The position numbers and the translations under genes were made by a program. The notes under the pieces were generated by a model. The model worked only from the letters and a program-made list of their open reading frames with translations. It was not told the DNA's origin and ran no database searches. Of a DNA stretch of 64,000 bases, positions 9,785-19,287 are shown in pieces; the first letter of the stretch is position 1, and each line of letters begins with the position of its first letter. The DNA comes from Symbiodinium natans (taxonomy: Eukaryota > Sar > Dinophyceae > Suessiales > Symbiodiniaceae), in contig CAJNDS010002660.1 of NCBI GenBank assembly GCA_905221605.1, positions 167,001 through 231,000 of the forward strand, written 5' to 3'.

Positions 9785-11035
9785 ATGACGAGCATTGTTG
9801 ACTCCAAGGCGTACTTCAAACAAAGAGCTGGTGAGATTTCCTTGGAGGAAAGAGTGGTCAATGCACTCAACACGAAAGGGGTTCACACTTTGTCTCAGGT
9901 GGCCTTCTGTGTGGGCCAACCTGGTCAGGTACTCCCGGCGGAGGAGTTCGACAAATGGGCGATCACGTTGATTGCTGACATCACTTTTGGAGAGAAAGCA
10001 TCGCTCAGACGCCTAATGTTGGAGGCTCAGACTCTCTTGGTTGCCTCTCTTAAGGACATAGCCGAACATCCAGAAGGCACCACCAGTAAAAAGGTGGGCT
10101 TGGCGGAGCGCAATGCTCGCCTGGACAAGCTCCGAAACGACCTCACCGGCATAGATATTTCAGGAGAACTCGAACCTTCCCATGCGCTCCTTGATGCTAC
10201 CATGCAGCAGTGGGAATCGAGAACACTCAAGTACCTGGGACCGGAAAAATGCCATTCCAGAGAGGCCGAGGTTCAGAACCTCAGGGCCCCAGTCAAGTCC
10301 ATTTCTTTTGAGGATGGCAAGCTCACTGTTCAGGATGATTCATCATTGGACGATCGTGAAATTGAGGGTGCTCTCCAGGTCTTGCAGGCCTTGCGACGCA
10401 GAGGCATTGCTTATGCCTTTGCTAACCTTATCAGCTGGCAGGCGCACGAGAAATATCTTGATGCTTTGTTTCGTTTCATCACTAAGCCGGCTCAGCCTGG
10501 TTATCGCAAGGTGTCACTTCGCCAAACACTGAGGGCCGACAAGTTGGTCTTCGCAAAGCTGGGCGAAGACGGAAAGGACATCCGTGCTAAGGCCGATGGA
10601 ACATTGCCGTTGGATAAGGCGATTGCTGAGGTCTTAGAAAAGTACGACCTCATCGTTGCGCTGCTCCCTTTGCCCGACACAGACGGCAAAGGCAAGAAAG
10701 GCAAGGGTAAGTTTGGAGGCAAAGCCACGTCTTCCTTCCCTGCAGGCGCTGCCGGGGGTAAGTGGGGGCGCTACCAGCCAAAAGGCTATGGCAAGTATAT
10801 TCGTGATACGAAAGGAGGAAAAGGCAAATCCTCCAAAGGCGACTGGTTGCCAGCGCCCTTGCGCTACGCGGGAGCCTCGGCCACCAACAAGAAGGGCAAC
10901 CGTGTTTGTTACGGTTGGAACTTGGGTCAGTGTTCCGACCCCAATTGCGGCAAAGGTGACCATACTTGCATCATCTTTTCGTGCGGTGGGGATCACCCAG
11001 TCTCACAGTGCCCGCTCAAACCCAAGAAGCTGTGA
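9785..11035 (+). CDS. Gag-like protein with CCCH and CCHC-like fingers
   Basis: The frame is open from 9,566, overlapping the recombinase end, but the ATG at 9,785 (GCCATGACGAGC) gives a clean 416-aa protein. The N-terminal ~300 residues are helical and unrecognised. A Gly/Lys-rich linker (KGKKGKGKFGGK) leads to a C-terminal Cys/His region: C-x7-C-x4-C-x4-H (CYGWNLGQCSDPNCGKGDH), then C-x4-C-x3-H-x4-C (CIIFSCGGDHPVSQC). Such knuckles are typical of retroelement Gag RNA binding. The TGA at 11,033-11,035 is followed in the same frame by 120 open codons leading into the methyltransferase-like domain. A Gag-Pol readthrough product is therefore conceivable. Confidence 0.7.
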   Translation: MTSIVDSKAYFKQRAGEISLEERVVNALNTKGVHTLSQVAFCVGQPGQVLPAEEFDKWAITLIADITFGEKASLRRLMLEAQTLLVASLKDIAEHPEGTTSKKVGLAERNARLDKLRNDLTGIDISGELEPSHALLDATMQQWESRTLKYLGPEKCHSREAEVQNLRAPVKSISFEDGKLTVQDDSSLDDREIEGALQVLQALRRRGIAYAFANLISWQAHEKYLDALFRFITKPAQPGYRKVSLRQTLRADKLVFAKLGEDGKDIRAKADGTLPLDKAIAEVLEKYDLIVALLPLPDTDGKGKKGKGKFGGKATSSFPAGAAGGKWGRYQPKGYGKYIRDTKGGKGKSSKGDWLPAPLRYAGASATNKKGNRVCYGWNLGQCSDPNCGKGDHTCIIFSCGGDHPVSQCPLKPKKL

Positions 11036-12486
11036 CAGGCAGACGGCTTCTCTGAGGATGGTTTGTCGGGGCAGCCTCAGGAATCAGAGCCAGTCGGTCC
11101 CGACCTTCAGTGTTTTCCAGAAGAGCGAAGCGCTCAGAGGGTAGAGTTAGCTGCTTTGCCGTCCAGCGCAGATGCGGAAATTTCCACAGACGCTCCTACC
11201 GAATCCAGCTTAGCTGGACCTCCTTCGTTTTCCTTGCAGGCACAGCCAGATGTGCCACAGACTCAGATAAGCGGACAGTTTTCCTCGGCGGGCTCCAAAG
11301 CCTGCCTTGAAATTTTCGCGGGTTCAGCTCGCCTTACCTCGGCTTGCTTGGACAGAGGGATGCTGGCATATGGCATCGATCACATCCGTTACAGGCATGC
11401 GGGCCAGTCATCTTTTTGGATTTGACACGGTCTGATCACCAGGGCATCGTCACGTCTTGGTTGCGCGCTGGGTCCATTGCGGCCGTTTCCTTAGCACCGC
11501 CGTGTGGAACGGCCTCCAGGGCTCGAGAAATCAAAGGCAGCGGAGGGCCAGGCTCACTCAGGTCGGATCAGTGGCCGGACGGCCTACCTGGTTTGAACGT
11601 GCAACAAGCAGCTAGAGTCGAAGCTGCTAACAAGCTGTATCACTTCACAGCCAAAGTGGTGGCTTTATGCAAAGAAGCTAACATTCCTTGGGTGGTTGAG
11701 AACCCACGCAACAGCTTGTTTTGGATGACATCAGCTTGGACCTCGGTGCAATCTTCGGCAGACGTTACGATTGACCTCCAAGCGTGCGCTTTCGGGGGAC
11801 TCAGGCCCAAGTGGACCCGACTAGTCGGGAACATGGAGCAGCTGCAACTCCTAGCCAGGACTTGCCCGGGTTGCGTGGCTCATGCCCCTTGGGGGCGCAA
11901 ACCCGATGGAAGCTGGGCTACTGCAGAAGAAGCTGCGTATCCAGTTGGTCTCTGCACAGAGTGGGCGGCTATGCTTCATGATGTTCTAAATTCTCGAGGT
12001 GTCTGCTGCGTGTCACACTCAGCTGTTAACAAAGGCGTTCGTGAGAACGCCAACGTGCAAGCTAGGGGGACGCCTGTGTTTCCCCTGGTGGATGAGTGGA
12101 AGTGCATCGTGTACATCGTAGGCCCGAGCCCCGAACTTTCCGCGCTCAAGCGCGGGAAACGCTTGCTGGAAGATTGGAGCGTGCCGGATGGCACCATGGC
12201 TTTACCAGCTGTACCTCGGCTCCCCCGAGGTTCGCAGATCCTGTCGCGGTCTCAGAAAGGGGGTAGACTCAGCCCGCAATTATCTGCGATCTTGAACAAG
12301 CATCCCGAACATGAAGTATTCAGGGTCGGTATCCCCTGGACCCACATTGAGTTCATACGGGAAGCTGCAAGGAAAGGCCACCCGTGCCACAAGCTCTCTT
12401 CTACGAATCCCTCATTGCAGGTGACTTTGGAATTGCTGGGAACGTTGGCTGTCAAAATGGGAAGCCCGGGTCAAAGAGCTTGCTGA
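11036..12486 (+). CDS. C5-cytosine-methyltransferase-like domain, frame-broken
   Basis: Frame 2 (11,036-11,425) carries a methyltransferase motif I-like segment (CLEIFAGSARLTSACLDRG). Frame 1 (about 11,395-12,486) carries LAPPCGTASRARE, like the catalytic Pro-Cys motif IV, and VVENPRNSLFW, like the ENV/ENP motif VI. The two frames meet near 11,396-11,405, where one must shift by one base. The reading returns to frame 2 between 12,425 and 12,486, because the upstream extension of the RT frame is coding-like there. The two shifts cancel. They may be sequencing or mutational indels in one copy, or recoding. DIRS elements also carry a methyltransferase-like domain beside RT, but of a different (Dam-like) type. 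Function here is inferred from motifs only. Confidence 0.6.
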
Positions 12487-12511
12487 CGACGAGGCCAGCC
12501 TTAAAGCTGAC

Positions 12512-14317
12512 ATGAACGAGGAGAGGAGGAAAGTTCTTGCCCCAAAGAACCTCTTGGTCTTTAGAGAGATGCTGGAGGAGTTGGGCTATGATGACGTTGC
12601 TGTGGTTGACGAGATGATTCAGGGTGGATCATTGGTGGGCCCAGTCCCAGTAACCGATGTCCTCGATGCTAAACTGAAACCGGCAAGGATCTCGGTAAGC
12701 ACTTTGGACGAATTGAGGGAACAATGCAATGCGTCGGTTTTTGCTAGGACCATTTCGTGTGGCGATGAGGATCTCGACCTCGAGCTGTGGAAGAAGACTA
12801 TGGAGGAGGTAGAGAAGGGCCACCTGGTCGGCCCTCTGGAGCCGAAGGACCTTCCTCAAGGTTGCTTCGTTAACAACAGGTTCCCCATTCGACAAGCGGA
12901 TAAGGTCCGTCCCATTGACAACTACTCGAGCAGCCTCATCAACGACACAGTCACAGTGTCCGAGAAACCTGTGGTCCATTCGGTAGATGAGATCGCGGCG
13001 ATGGCATATCGAATGGGAGTCCTTGCAGAGAAACGTAAGTTCAAGAAGATCTTTGGGAAAACTGCTGATTTGAAAGGAGCTTACAGACAGCTTGCATTGG
13101 CTGAGGAAAGCCTCAGGTACTCGTACGTGGCAGTTTACTGTCCGGTCGAAAAGAGAGCGAAAGTCTTCCATCAAGTCGCGGTGCCTTTCGGGAGCACCAA
13201 GGCTGTGTACTATTTCTGGAGAGTAGCAAGGGCGCTTTGGACGTTGATCGTCCGGGGGATTACTGTGGCCTCTACGAACTTTTTCGACGACTTTGTTTTG
13301 CTTGCCCTTGAAAGGGATTGTGCCTCCTCGTGGGAATCGTTTAATCGCCTGATGAAGGTCTTGGGCTGGAAGCTCTCGGATGACAAGGCGACCGATTGGG
13401 CACAGAAATTCGAAGCCCTCGGGGTCGCCTTTGATTTAGAGCGTGCCACTTCTGGTTTCATCAAGGTTGACAACACCGAGAGGAGGAGAGAAGAGCTAGT
13501 CAAACAGCTCGTTGATACCACGGAAAGAGGAACTCTCACGCAGAAAGAGGCACTGCAGCTGAGAGGTCGTTTACATTTTGCTGAATCTCAGTCCTTTGGA
13601 CGACTGGGAAGGCATTGTCTTAAGCTGATAACATCCCATGCTTTCTCTGGTGCGATCGGAGTTCAAGAGAGACTGAGGATTGCCCTCTTGGATTTCGCAA
13701 ACCTGCTGCGGGCAGAGAAGCCCAGAGTAGTGGGTAGGATCTCGTGCAGGTCGTTCATGATCCTGACAGACGCATGCTTCGATCCAGGGGCTGAAACGAA
13801 AGGAGGACTTGGCGGAGTGCTCTTGACAGGCACCGGGTCTGCGATATCGTTCTTCTCTGTGCCGGTCTCGGATAAGGATTGCAGCCTTCTAGCGAAGAAG
13901 GATGAAGCGACAGTGATTTATGAGTTGGAGATGTTGGCCGTTTTGATCGGCTTCCTTGTTTTCAAGGAGTTTCTAATGGTTAATATCGGGTCGGACAGAG
14001 AAACTGTCGCTGGGATCGGTGTGGTCTCTTACATTGACAATGATGCTGCGAGATACGCGCTTGTCGCAGGAACTGCGAAGAAAGACGTGGCGGGAGCCAT
14101 TGTCAGGGATCTGACGGTAGTTGAAACAGAGCATGGGCTCGTGCCATGGTTCGGTCGAGTTGGGACCGAATCCAACATCGCAGATGAACCGTCAAGGTTT
14201 GCTACTGAACGAGTCAAGGAGCTGGGGTTCGCTGATAAGTCAGGGCTGGCGGTCGAAGTGACTGGCCACTTCTTCTTCAGGCTCGAAGGATCGTTGGCGA
14301 ACGAAAAGGAGGGGTAG
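12512..14317 (+). CDS. reverse transcriptase - RNase H
   Basis: A 601-aa ORF from ATG at 12,512. The coding-like frame extends upstream to 12,425, so the protein is probably fused to the methyltransferase-like part. RT motifs: a first catalytic Asp in ADLKGAYRQL (residue ~186), VPFGSTKAVYYFWR (~225), and the catalytic FFDDF (257-261) where most RTs have YxDD. RNase H follows: LTDACFD (~D420), YELEM (~E471), YIDND (~D508) and ESNIADEPSR (~D559). Phe before DD and this RNase H layout are typical of DIRS-like RTs. It should copy the element RNA in the cytoplasm or nucleus. The TAG stop at 14,315-14,317 lies inside repeat b1. Confidence 0.9.
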   Translation: MNEERRKVLAPKNLLVFREMLEELGYDDVAVVDEMIQGGSLVGPVPVTDVLDAKLKPARISVSTLDELREQCNASVFARTISCGDEDLDLELWKKTMEEVEKGHLVGPLEPKDLPQGCFVNNRFPIRQADKVRPIDNYSSSLINDTVTVSEKPVVHSVDEIAAMAYRMGVLAEKRKFKKIFGKTADLKGAYRQLALAEESLRYSYVAVYCPVEKRAKVFHQVAVPFGSTKAVYYFWRVARALWTLIVRGITVASTNFFDDFVLLALERDCASSWESFNRLMKVLGWKLSDDKATDWAQKFEALGVAFDLERATSGFIKVDNTERRREELVKQLVDTTERGTLTQKEALQLRGRLHFAESQSFGRLGRHCLKLITSHAFSGAIGVQERLRIALLDFANLLRAEKPRVVGRISCRSFMILTDACFDPGAETKGGLGGVLLTGTGSAISFFSVPVSDKDCSLLAKKDEATVIYELEMLAVLIGFLVFKEFLMVNIGSDRETVAGIGVVSYIDNDAARYALVAGTAKKDVAGAIVRDLTVVETEHGLVPWFGRVGTESNIADEPSRFATERVKELGFADKSGLAVEVTGHFFFRLEGSLANEKEG

Positions 14318-14580
14318 CGAGTTTGCCAACGCTCCCTTCTAGAGGACAAGAGATCCGCTCGAATGTTTTCGGGCCTGGCCGACATTGGAACACCGATGTG
14401 GGGTGCAGCCCCTTCGGAAAGAGATATCTGGAGATTGATTCCCCAGCGTTTGAAAAAGAGAGGCGTGAAGAGCGTTCATGTTGTTCCGACGGAATCTGGA
14501 TTTCGTATTGAGTTTCCGAGAATTTTGTATACTTATACATTCTGTTCATTTGGGCTCAAGCACGGTCCTCGAACAATAAG
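14311..14580 (+). repeat. split direct repeat b1 (internal)
   Basis: This 270-bp segment from GGGGTAGCGAG to GAACAATAAG is repeated at 15,411-15,680 with one difference (GTTCC here, GCTCC there). It contains the RT stop codon. It joins a2 directly at 14,580/14,581, as in the circle junction expected for this class. Confidence 0.9.
14547..14560 (+). promoter_or_regulatory. spliced-leader-like motif in b1
   Basis: CATTTGGGCTCAAG differs by one base from the last 14 bases of the dinoflagellate spliced leader as I remember it (CATTTTGGCTCAAG). The identical string is in b2 at 15,647-15,660. It may be a relic of trans-spliced element mRNA copied into cDNA. A 14-base match with one mismatch could also be chance. 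Confidence 0.35.
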
Positions 14581-14785
14581 CTGCGTTCTTCGAGTGCCCG
14601 CAGAAGATAGGGCTTTATTGTGAGAGGAAAAATTGTGGTGCAATTTTGGTAGCTTGAGCTGACAGTTGTCTTTTGTGGTTCCGTTTTGATGGAACTGAAG
14701 TGCATGGTTGTTCATTGATGAAATCTTTCTTCGTCGCAAGGTGATCGGCTCGAAAAGCCGAGTGAAAGAGAAGAAAATTTTTGAC
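14581..14785 (+). repeat. split direct repeat a2 (internal)
   Basis: Second copy of the left-terminal 205 bp, directly following b1. After it comes 625 bp that include a small ORF before b2. Confidence 0.9.
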
Positions 14786-15047
14786 CCACCCTCCCACCCT
14801 ACTAAGGGACTCACGTATCATGGTAATTCCGTGTGACAGGTGATACCTGCCAGAGACTCAAGGAAAGCCACTGTGAGGTGGTCGTGCAACGTGAAAAAGG
14901 CATTTGCGGTCTCGTGCTTACTAGAAGCTTTGATTTGTTTCGTTGAGTGCCTGCTTTCCAGTACAAGGCATTTCAGCAGTGAACCAGTTTCTGTGAGTGC
15001 CTGTTCTGAGGGCTGCAGTTGCTTGATTGCAGTTGCGCCTTCGTTGA

Positions 15048-15347
15048 ATGCATACAGGCTCGGATATCAAGTATCGAACAATTGTCCTTTCAGCACCCTC
15101 CATGCAGCGTTCTGTGACACGAGCTCAGCTGGAGGATTTTCGTTTGTGGCTTCAGTCCTTGAATATGGATTCCCTGGTCAAGGTGGCTGAGGTATTGGAC
15201 GATCTCATGGCGGATCGTGAATTGCAACAAAGAGAGGCTGTTGCAACTCGCGCCTTACAGTGGCAATTTGTGAACCCAGAACCTGTGCCCGAGCAGCCAA
15301 GCGAAGCTGCTTCGTCAAGCTCTCAGCATCAACCAAGGAGTTCTTGA
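15048..15347 (+). CDS. small 99-aa ORF between a2 and b2
   Basis: ATG-started ORF between the internal and right-terminal repeats. Residues 25-65 (RAQLEDFRLWLQSLNMDSL, then VAEVLDDLMADRELQQRE) look like an amphipathic helix or coiled coil. The end is Ser/Gln-rich. It may parallel the coiled-coil ORF near the left end. Not recognised. Extra coding sequence between a2 and b2 is unusual. Confidence 0.45.
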   Translation: MHTGSDIKYRTIVLSAPSMQRSVTRAQLEDFRLWLQSLNMDSLVKVAEVLDDLMADRELQQREAVATRALQWQFVNPEPVPEQPSEAASSSSQHQPRSS

Positions 15348-15410
15348 ATTGCTTTTGGAAGCTGATCTTCGCTCTGTTTCAGGCCGCTATACTTAGGTTG
15401 GACCTGTGAG

Positions 15411-15680
15411 GGGGTAGCGAGTTTGCCAACGCTCCCTTCTAGAGGACAAGAGATCCGCTCGAATGTTTTCGGGCCTGGCCGACATTGGAACACCGATGTG
15501 GGGTGCAGCCCCTTCGGAAAGAGATATCTGGAGATTGATTCCCCAGCGTTTGAAAAAGAGAGGCGTGAAGAGCGTTCATGTTGCTCCGACGGAATCTGGA
15601 TTTCGTATTGAGTTTCCGAGAATTTTGTATACTTATACATTCTGTTCATTTGGGCTCAAGCACGGTCCTCGAACAATAAG
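15411..15680 (+). repeat. split direct repeat b2 (right terminus)
   Basis: Second copy of b1 and the right end of the retroelement, ending GAACAATAAG. The sequence after 15,680 (TTGCCACGC) is unrelated to a2, marking the junction with host DNA. A spliced-leader-like string lies at 15,647-15,660. Confidence 0.9.
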
Positions 15681-16829
15681 TTGCCACGCTTTTAAAAGTG
15701 TTTTGCATGTGTGTGGAGCTGTGCAAGCACCTTGAGTGGCACTTGAGTTGTGTGAGCTGTCTGCGACTATGTGGCTTCGTTTTGAGAAAATATTTAAAGC
15801 CGAGAGTTTGACCTAGAAAGCCCCACATGCAAACGCATGTTGTTTGGCTCAAAACCGGAGTCTCGTGTGAGTGAGAAAGCTGAAAGTGTTGGAGTGCCTG
15901 AATCCAGCTTACTTTGCACGCTGTCCGAACAGGGCAGCAGCTTGTCACCACACCGAAACTTGGACACCAGGGCTGAGGGTTGAGGATGTAGGGTAAATTT
16001 AACGGTTTAGGGTTGAAGGATTGAAAAGTTGAAGGGTTGAAGGGTTTCTGTTTTTGTTTCGTGTTCGTTTTCGAGAAGTCAAGAAGGAGAGAAAGTCTTC
16101 ATTCCTCCCCTCGGTTGACGGAGCCTGACAGCGATCTTCCTTTGTTTTGCCTGGTTGGACAACTGCAATCTCCTTTTCTGTAATTCTCATGTTGTCCTAC
16201 ACGGGTTAAATGTTTTCGTCGCGGAGGTTCCAGAGTTCAGGGGATTGCTCTCTTGGGCAAGCTCATTGGCATGTTGTCCTGAAGTTTTGTTTTTTTGTTC
16301 TGGCGGAGGATTTCCAGGGGCTCAATGGCCATGTGTTGTGACTTGAGGATTCCAGGGCCTTTCAGGGACTTTGAGGGCCTTTTCTGCCATCTTGTGCTTT
16401 TTGGAAGTCCCATTGGTGCGAGACACTTGCGAGCAATTCGATTTTTTTTCACTTTAACTGGACCCAAGTTTGTGTCCACGAAACGTCCTCCCAAATGGGT
16501 TTTCCCTTGTGCACACTGACCGGGCCCAAGTCTTCAGGCTTGGGCGGAAGTGCGCTCGTCCATGCAAAGAGGCAACAACGTTTTGGATGTGCAGTCGGAC
16601 CTTAAGCTCTACATCCTGAATCCTAAGCGCAGTGGAGTCGAAGGGAAGACCCTCAGCTGCCATGCTCAAGCGGAGGCTGGAGCGAACCTGCCCCCTGCAA
16701 TTTGTGGAGCACCTGCCTATCTTGTAGCAAGGGTTTTCAAGTGGTGTCCTTGTTGTCGCAAGGATCTGAGCCATGGAAGGCGAATACGAAACTCGCAGCC
16801 TTGTTGCGTCGGATGCTTGAATTGCTGAG
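15681..16829. other. unassigned, degenerate telomere-like tract at 15,970-16,040
   Basis: No gene is supported. A loose TTTAGGG/TTGAAGG tract lies at 15,970-16,040. ORFs of about 90-106 codons overlap on both strands at 16,454-16,828. The plus-strand one ends in a Cys-rich stretch (CPCCRKD, then CCVGCLNC) that could be a zinc-binding exon, but I cannot support it further. Confidence 0.4.
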
Positions 16830-17271
16830 TTGAGGGTTTGCGGTTTAGGAAAAAGGATTTAGGATTTAGGTTTACAATGTAGTGTTGATGATTTTTAGGA
16901 TTTGGAGTGTAGGAGGGTTTAGGATGTGGGGTTGAAGATTTAGGGTTGGTTGAGTAGTAGAATTCCCAAAAATGGAGGATCAGCAGCATAGAGAATGGGG
17001 AATGAAATTTAATTTTCATGTTTAGGGTCTAGGGCAGTCGAGAATCACGTGCAAAAGAGTCGAGAAAATGGTTTATATAGAGGTTGCATGGTGATATACG
17101 AGTTTCATATTCTAGGGTTGAGTATGCAGGCGGTATTTGGGACCTAAAGCGGCGATATTGGTGTACCTAGTTGTATGACCAGTCCCCTAGACCCTAAGCC
17201 CTGGATCTTCAAGCCTAAAACCCTAAGACTCTAAACCCTAAGCCCTAGACCCCCAATCCTAAATCCTAAAC
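16830..17271. repeat. degenerate telomere-like DNA before the membrane-protein exon
   Basis: Diverged TTTAGG and TGTAGGG units at 16,835-17,030 are followed, after about 150 bp, by CCCTAAG/CCCTAAA units at 17,180-17,270. The change from G-rich to C-rich heptamers immediately before a coding exon is the intron layout seen throughout 23-63 kb, so this is probably an intron. Confidence 0.6.
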
Positions 17272-17272
17272 A

Positions 17273-18793
17273 TTGGAGCCAAACAAGGAGTGTGGAGCAA
17301 GCCGTCGAGCTTCACGAGTGGAAGAAGATAAATACACAGAAAGCAAGGTCGATGAATACCTTGGTGGCAAGGAGTTACTGTCCCTTGTGGATATTGACAA
17401 CAAATGGCAAGGGGTGGCTCTGTCTTCGTTGTGCGCCGTTTGCTGTGCGCTCCCCTTCGTTGGGTGTGTGTTCGCACTGGTTTGGCTGTGGAAGTACGGG
17501 GTCCGGCAGGACTTCCGCCGTGAAAACTGCTTCGGTGCGGTGAGTGAAGTCTTGTTGTGGCTGATGGTCTTGGTCATGCAGTATGAGAGCACAAAGACTT
17601 GCCTATTGTCATATTTTCTGGTAGACCAAGGTCAGCTACCCCTTGCGGCACAAGTGTTTCAGGCCTCGCTAGTCGTACAAGCATGTTGGATCGGTTCGCT
17701 CTTCTGGCGTATCTTGGTTGTCGAAGCACTTGATACCGGCGCCCACGTGTCCAAGCATAAGCTGAAAGCTCGAAAAGAGTTTCGCATTGAGAGTTCCCCG
17801 TTGACGCGGAAGCCGAAGAAGGTTGCCACTCATCGTGCCTCAGACTTCTTGAACGTTCTGGGGGTAGAATCGCAGTTCGAGGCAACTCCCGCTCTGTTTG
17901 AGTCCAAGTTGCGTAAAGTGCACATTCCGTGGTGGCACTATCTGGTGATCGCGGCCTCAAGCGTGGCAGCGGCCCTGATGCCACTCTTTGCCGTTAACTG
18001 CAGGCAGGTCATGTTCAAAGGCTTGTGTAAAGAGGACGTTTTACAGGATGCCATCAAGAATGCCTGTGGCAGATGGAGTGAGATTCCCAAAGTGTCCCTG
18101 CTGGGATGGTTCGAGCTACCTTCAGAGGATCTGCTGTGGAATGTCTTTGTTGGTGTGGTTTGTGGAGTGCAGTGGTACAAGTTCATCTCCGGCATACTTC
18201 GAACCACACAGAGCTTTCGGCAGAATGCCGGCCGGCTGCTTGCCTTCCTTGCCAAGACAGAGCAAGCAAACGTGGACTCCTGGAGCGCAAGAGAAAAGAG
18301 GCGACTGAGGAGCCTCACCCTTGCACTCAAGAGTCATGAGCCGGGAGCCGCAGGTATCGCGGATGTGGAGAATGTAGAGAATGTAGAGTATGTGCGGCAA
18401 TTCCTGGGTGAGGTTGGCACATTAGACCTTACCAAGTTGGAGGACGTCCATACCTGGTGGAGAGTTCGAAGGTTCTTGCAGCTCGACTTCGTGGATGAAT
18501 CGGCCGGCATGGATGTTGCTGCAACCACTACAGCGCTTCTGCTCTTCTCCGTCACGATCGCAGGACTGCTGGACTGGTTCGTACACGACACGCAGTTCAC
18601 TGCCGGGCTGGCCGGGACGATCATTCTGACAGTTGCGCTGACCATCACCATGTTCAACATTCTGGATGCATGTATAGCAATCAACCAGATGTTGGAGCGC
18701 GACGCACTGATCCTGACCGACGCCAGAATCGATGCCTTGCTAAGTAGCCTGGCAGGCAACTATGTTTTACTGCACCTGAGCAGGAAAGCGTGA
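17273..18793 (+). CDS. multi-pass membrane protein (large 3' exon)
   Basis: A continuous frame of ~506 codons ending TGA at 18,791-18,793. There is no ATG near its left end; the open frame begins at a TTG right after a CCCTAAA-type tract, so I read it as an exon with the start codon upstream. Hydrophobic segments are near residues 45-72, 88-105, 125-150, 220-245, 285-305, 425-450 and 455-480, about seven membrane spans. A charged cytosolic-looking loop lies at ~150-215, and a helical region with VENVENVEYV near 370. The motif LEDVHTWWRVRRFLQLDF (about 395-412) is distinctive but I cannot assign a family. Candidates are a dinoflagellate channel-like or receptor-like protein. Its long uninterrupted exon contrasts with the shattered genes downstream. 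Confidence 0.7.
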   Translation: MEPNKECGASRRASRVEEDKYTESKVDEYLGGKELLSLVDIDNKWQGVALSSLCAVCCALPFVGCVFALVWLWKYGVRQDFRRENCFGAVSEVLLWLMVLVMQYESTKTCLLSYFLVDQGQLPLAAQVFQASLVVQACWIGSLFWRILVVEALDTGAHVSKHKLKARKEFRIESSPLTRKPKKVATHRASDFLNVLGVESQFEATPALFESKLRKVHIPWWHYLVIAASSVAAALMPLFAVNCRQVMFKGLCKEDVLQDAIKNACGRWSEIPKVSLLGWFELPSEDLLWNVFVGVVCGVQWYKFISGILRTTQSFRQNAGRLLAFLAKTEQANVDSWSAREKRRLRSLTLALKSHEPGAAGIADVENVENVEYVRQFLGEVGTLDLTKLEDVHTWWRVRRFLQLDFVDESAGMDVAATTTALLLFSVTIAGLLDWFVHDTQFTAGLAGTIILTVALTITMFNILDACIAINQMLERDALILTDARIDALLSSLAGNYVLLHLSRKA

Positions 18794-19145
18794 CTACGGT
18801 TTTGTGATTGATTTTCTGGGCTGCTGTCGAGGAGATTCAGTCGCAGAATCCTAGAATACATGAAAAACCATGATTGCCGAGACATGATGTGTTCTTCGCA
18901 GTTGTCCCAGCTTCTTCGATATGAACGTACAAACCCTCGTGAACCTTAAAACTTGGATGCTTACAATTATTTTTGTTGCTGTACCCCTCTACAAGGCTCT
19001 CAATATGTGACTGTGTTGGGGTGAGGCAGCATCTACTGTTGAACCCCTTTAGCCCCTCAATTAATAGTACATTCACCCAACATAGCACACAATGTTTTTA
19101 AGTATCAATTACCGGGGTAGGTTGGATATCAATTACCGGGGTAGG
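18794..19145. other. 3' flank of the membrane-protein gene
   Basis: No gene is supported. A 24-base string (TATCAATTACCGGGG followed by TAGGTTGGA) occurs twice in tandem at about 19,103-19,150, directly abutting the palindromic element that follows. Confidence 0.5.
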
Positions 19146-19239
19146 TTGGGATGTTCTCCTTTATCCTTCACAGGGTTTCTAGTACCCCCCCCCTAATCCC
19201 TATGAAGGGCTGCTGCTAGCATGAGGGGGAACATCCCAA
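19146..19239. repeat. palindromic ~100-bp element, copy 1
   Basis: Starts TTGGGATGTTC and ends GGGGAACATCCCAA. The centre is TCTAGTACCCCCC and ATCCCTATGAAGGGCT. The left arm is diverged. It belongs to the family listed also at 24,213, 37,325, 37,459, 39,817, 40,841, 45,835, 46,568 and 63,692. Confidence 0.75.
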
Positions 19240-19287
19240 GCAATAGGAACCCTAAACCCGAAACCCTCAACCCTAAACCCAAACCCT

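Larger units (their letters stand above)
5391..15680 (+). mobile_element. tyrosine-recombinase retrotransposon with split direct repeats
   Basis: The ends carry the a1 ... b1-a2 ... b2 arrangement known from PAT/Ngaro-type elements. a1 (5,391-5,595) is repeated as a2 (14,581-14,785), and b1 (14,311-14,580) is repeated as b2 (15,411-15,680). b1 and a2 abut exactly as the two outer ends would if circularised. Inside are a coiled-coil ORF, a Lys/Ser-rich ORF, a tyrosine recombinase, a CCCH Gag-like ORF, a cytosine-methyltransferase-like domain and an RT-RNase H with an FDD catalytic motif of DIRS type. The repeat copies differ at only one position each by my reading, so insertion was recent. The recombinase lying upstream of Gag and RT is unusual, since in DIRS, PAT and Ngaro elements it usually lies downstream of RT. 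Confidence 0.85.
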
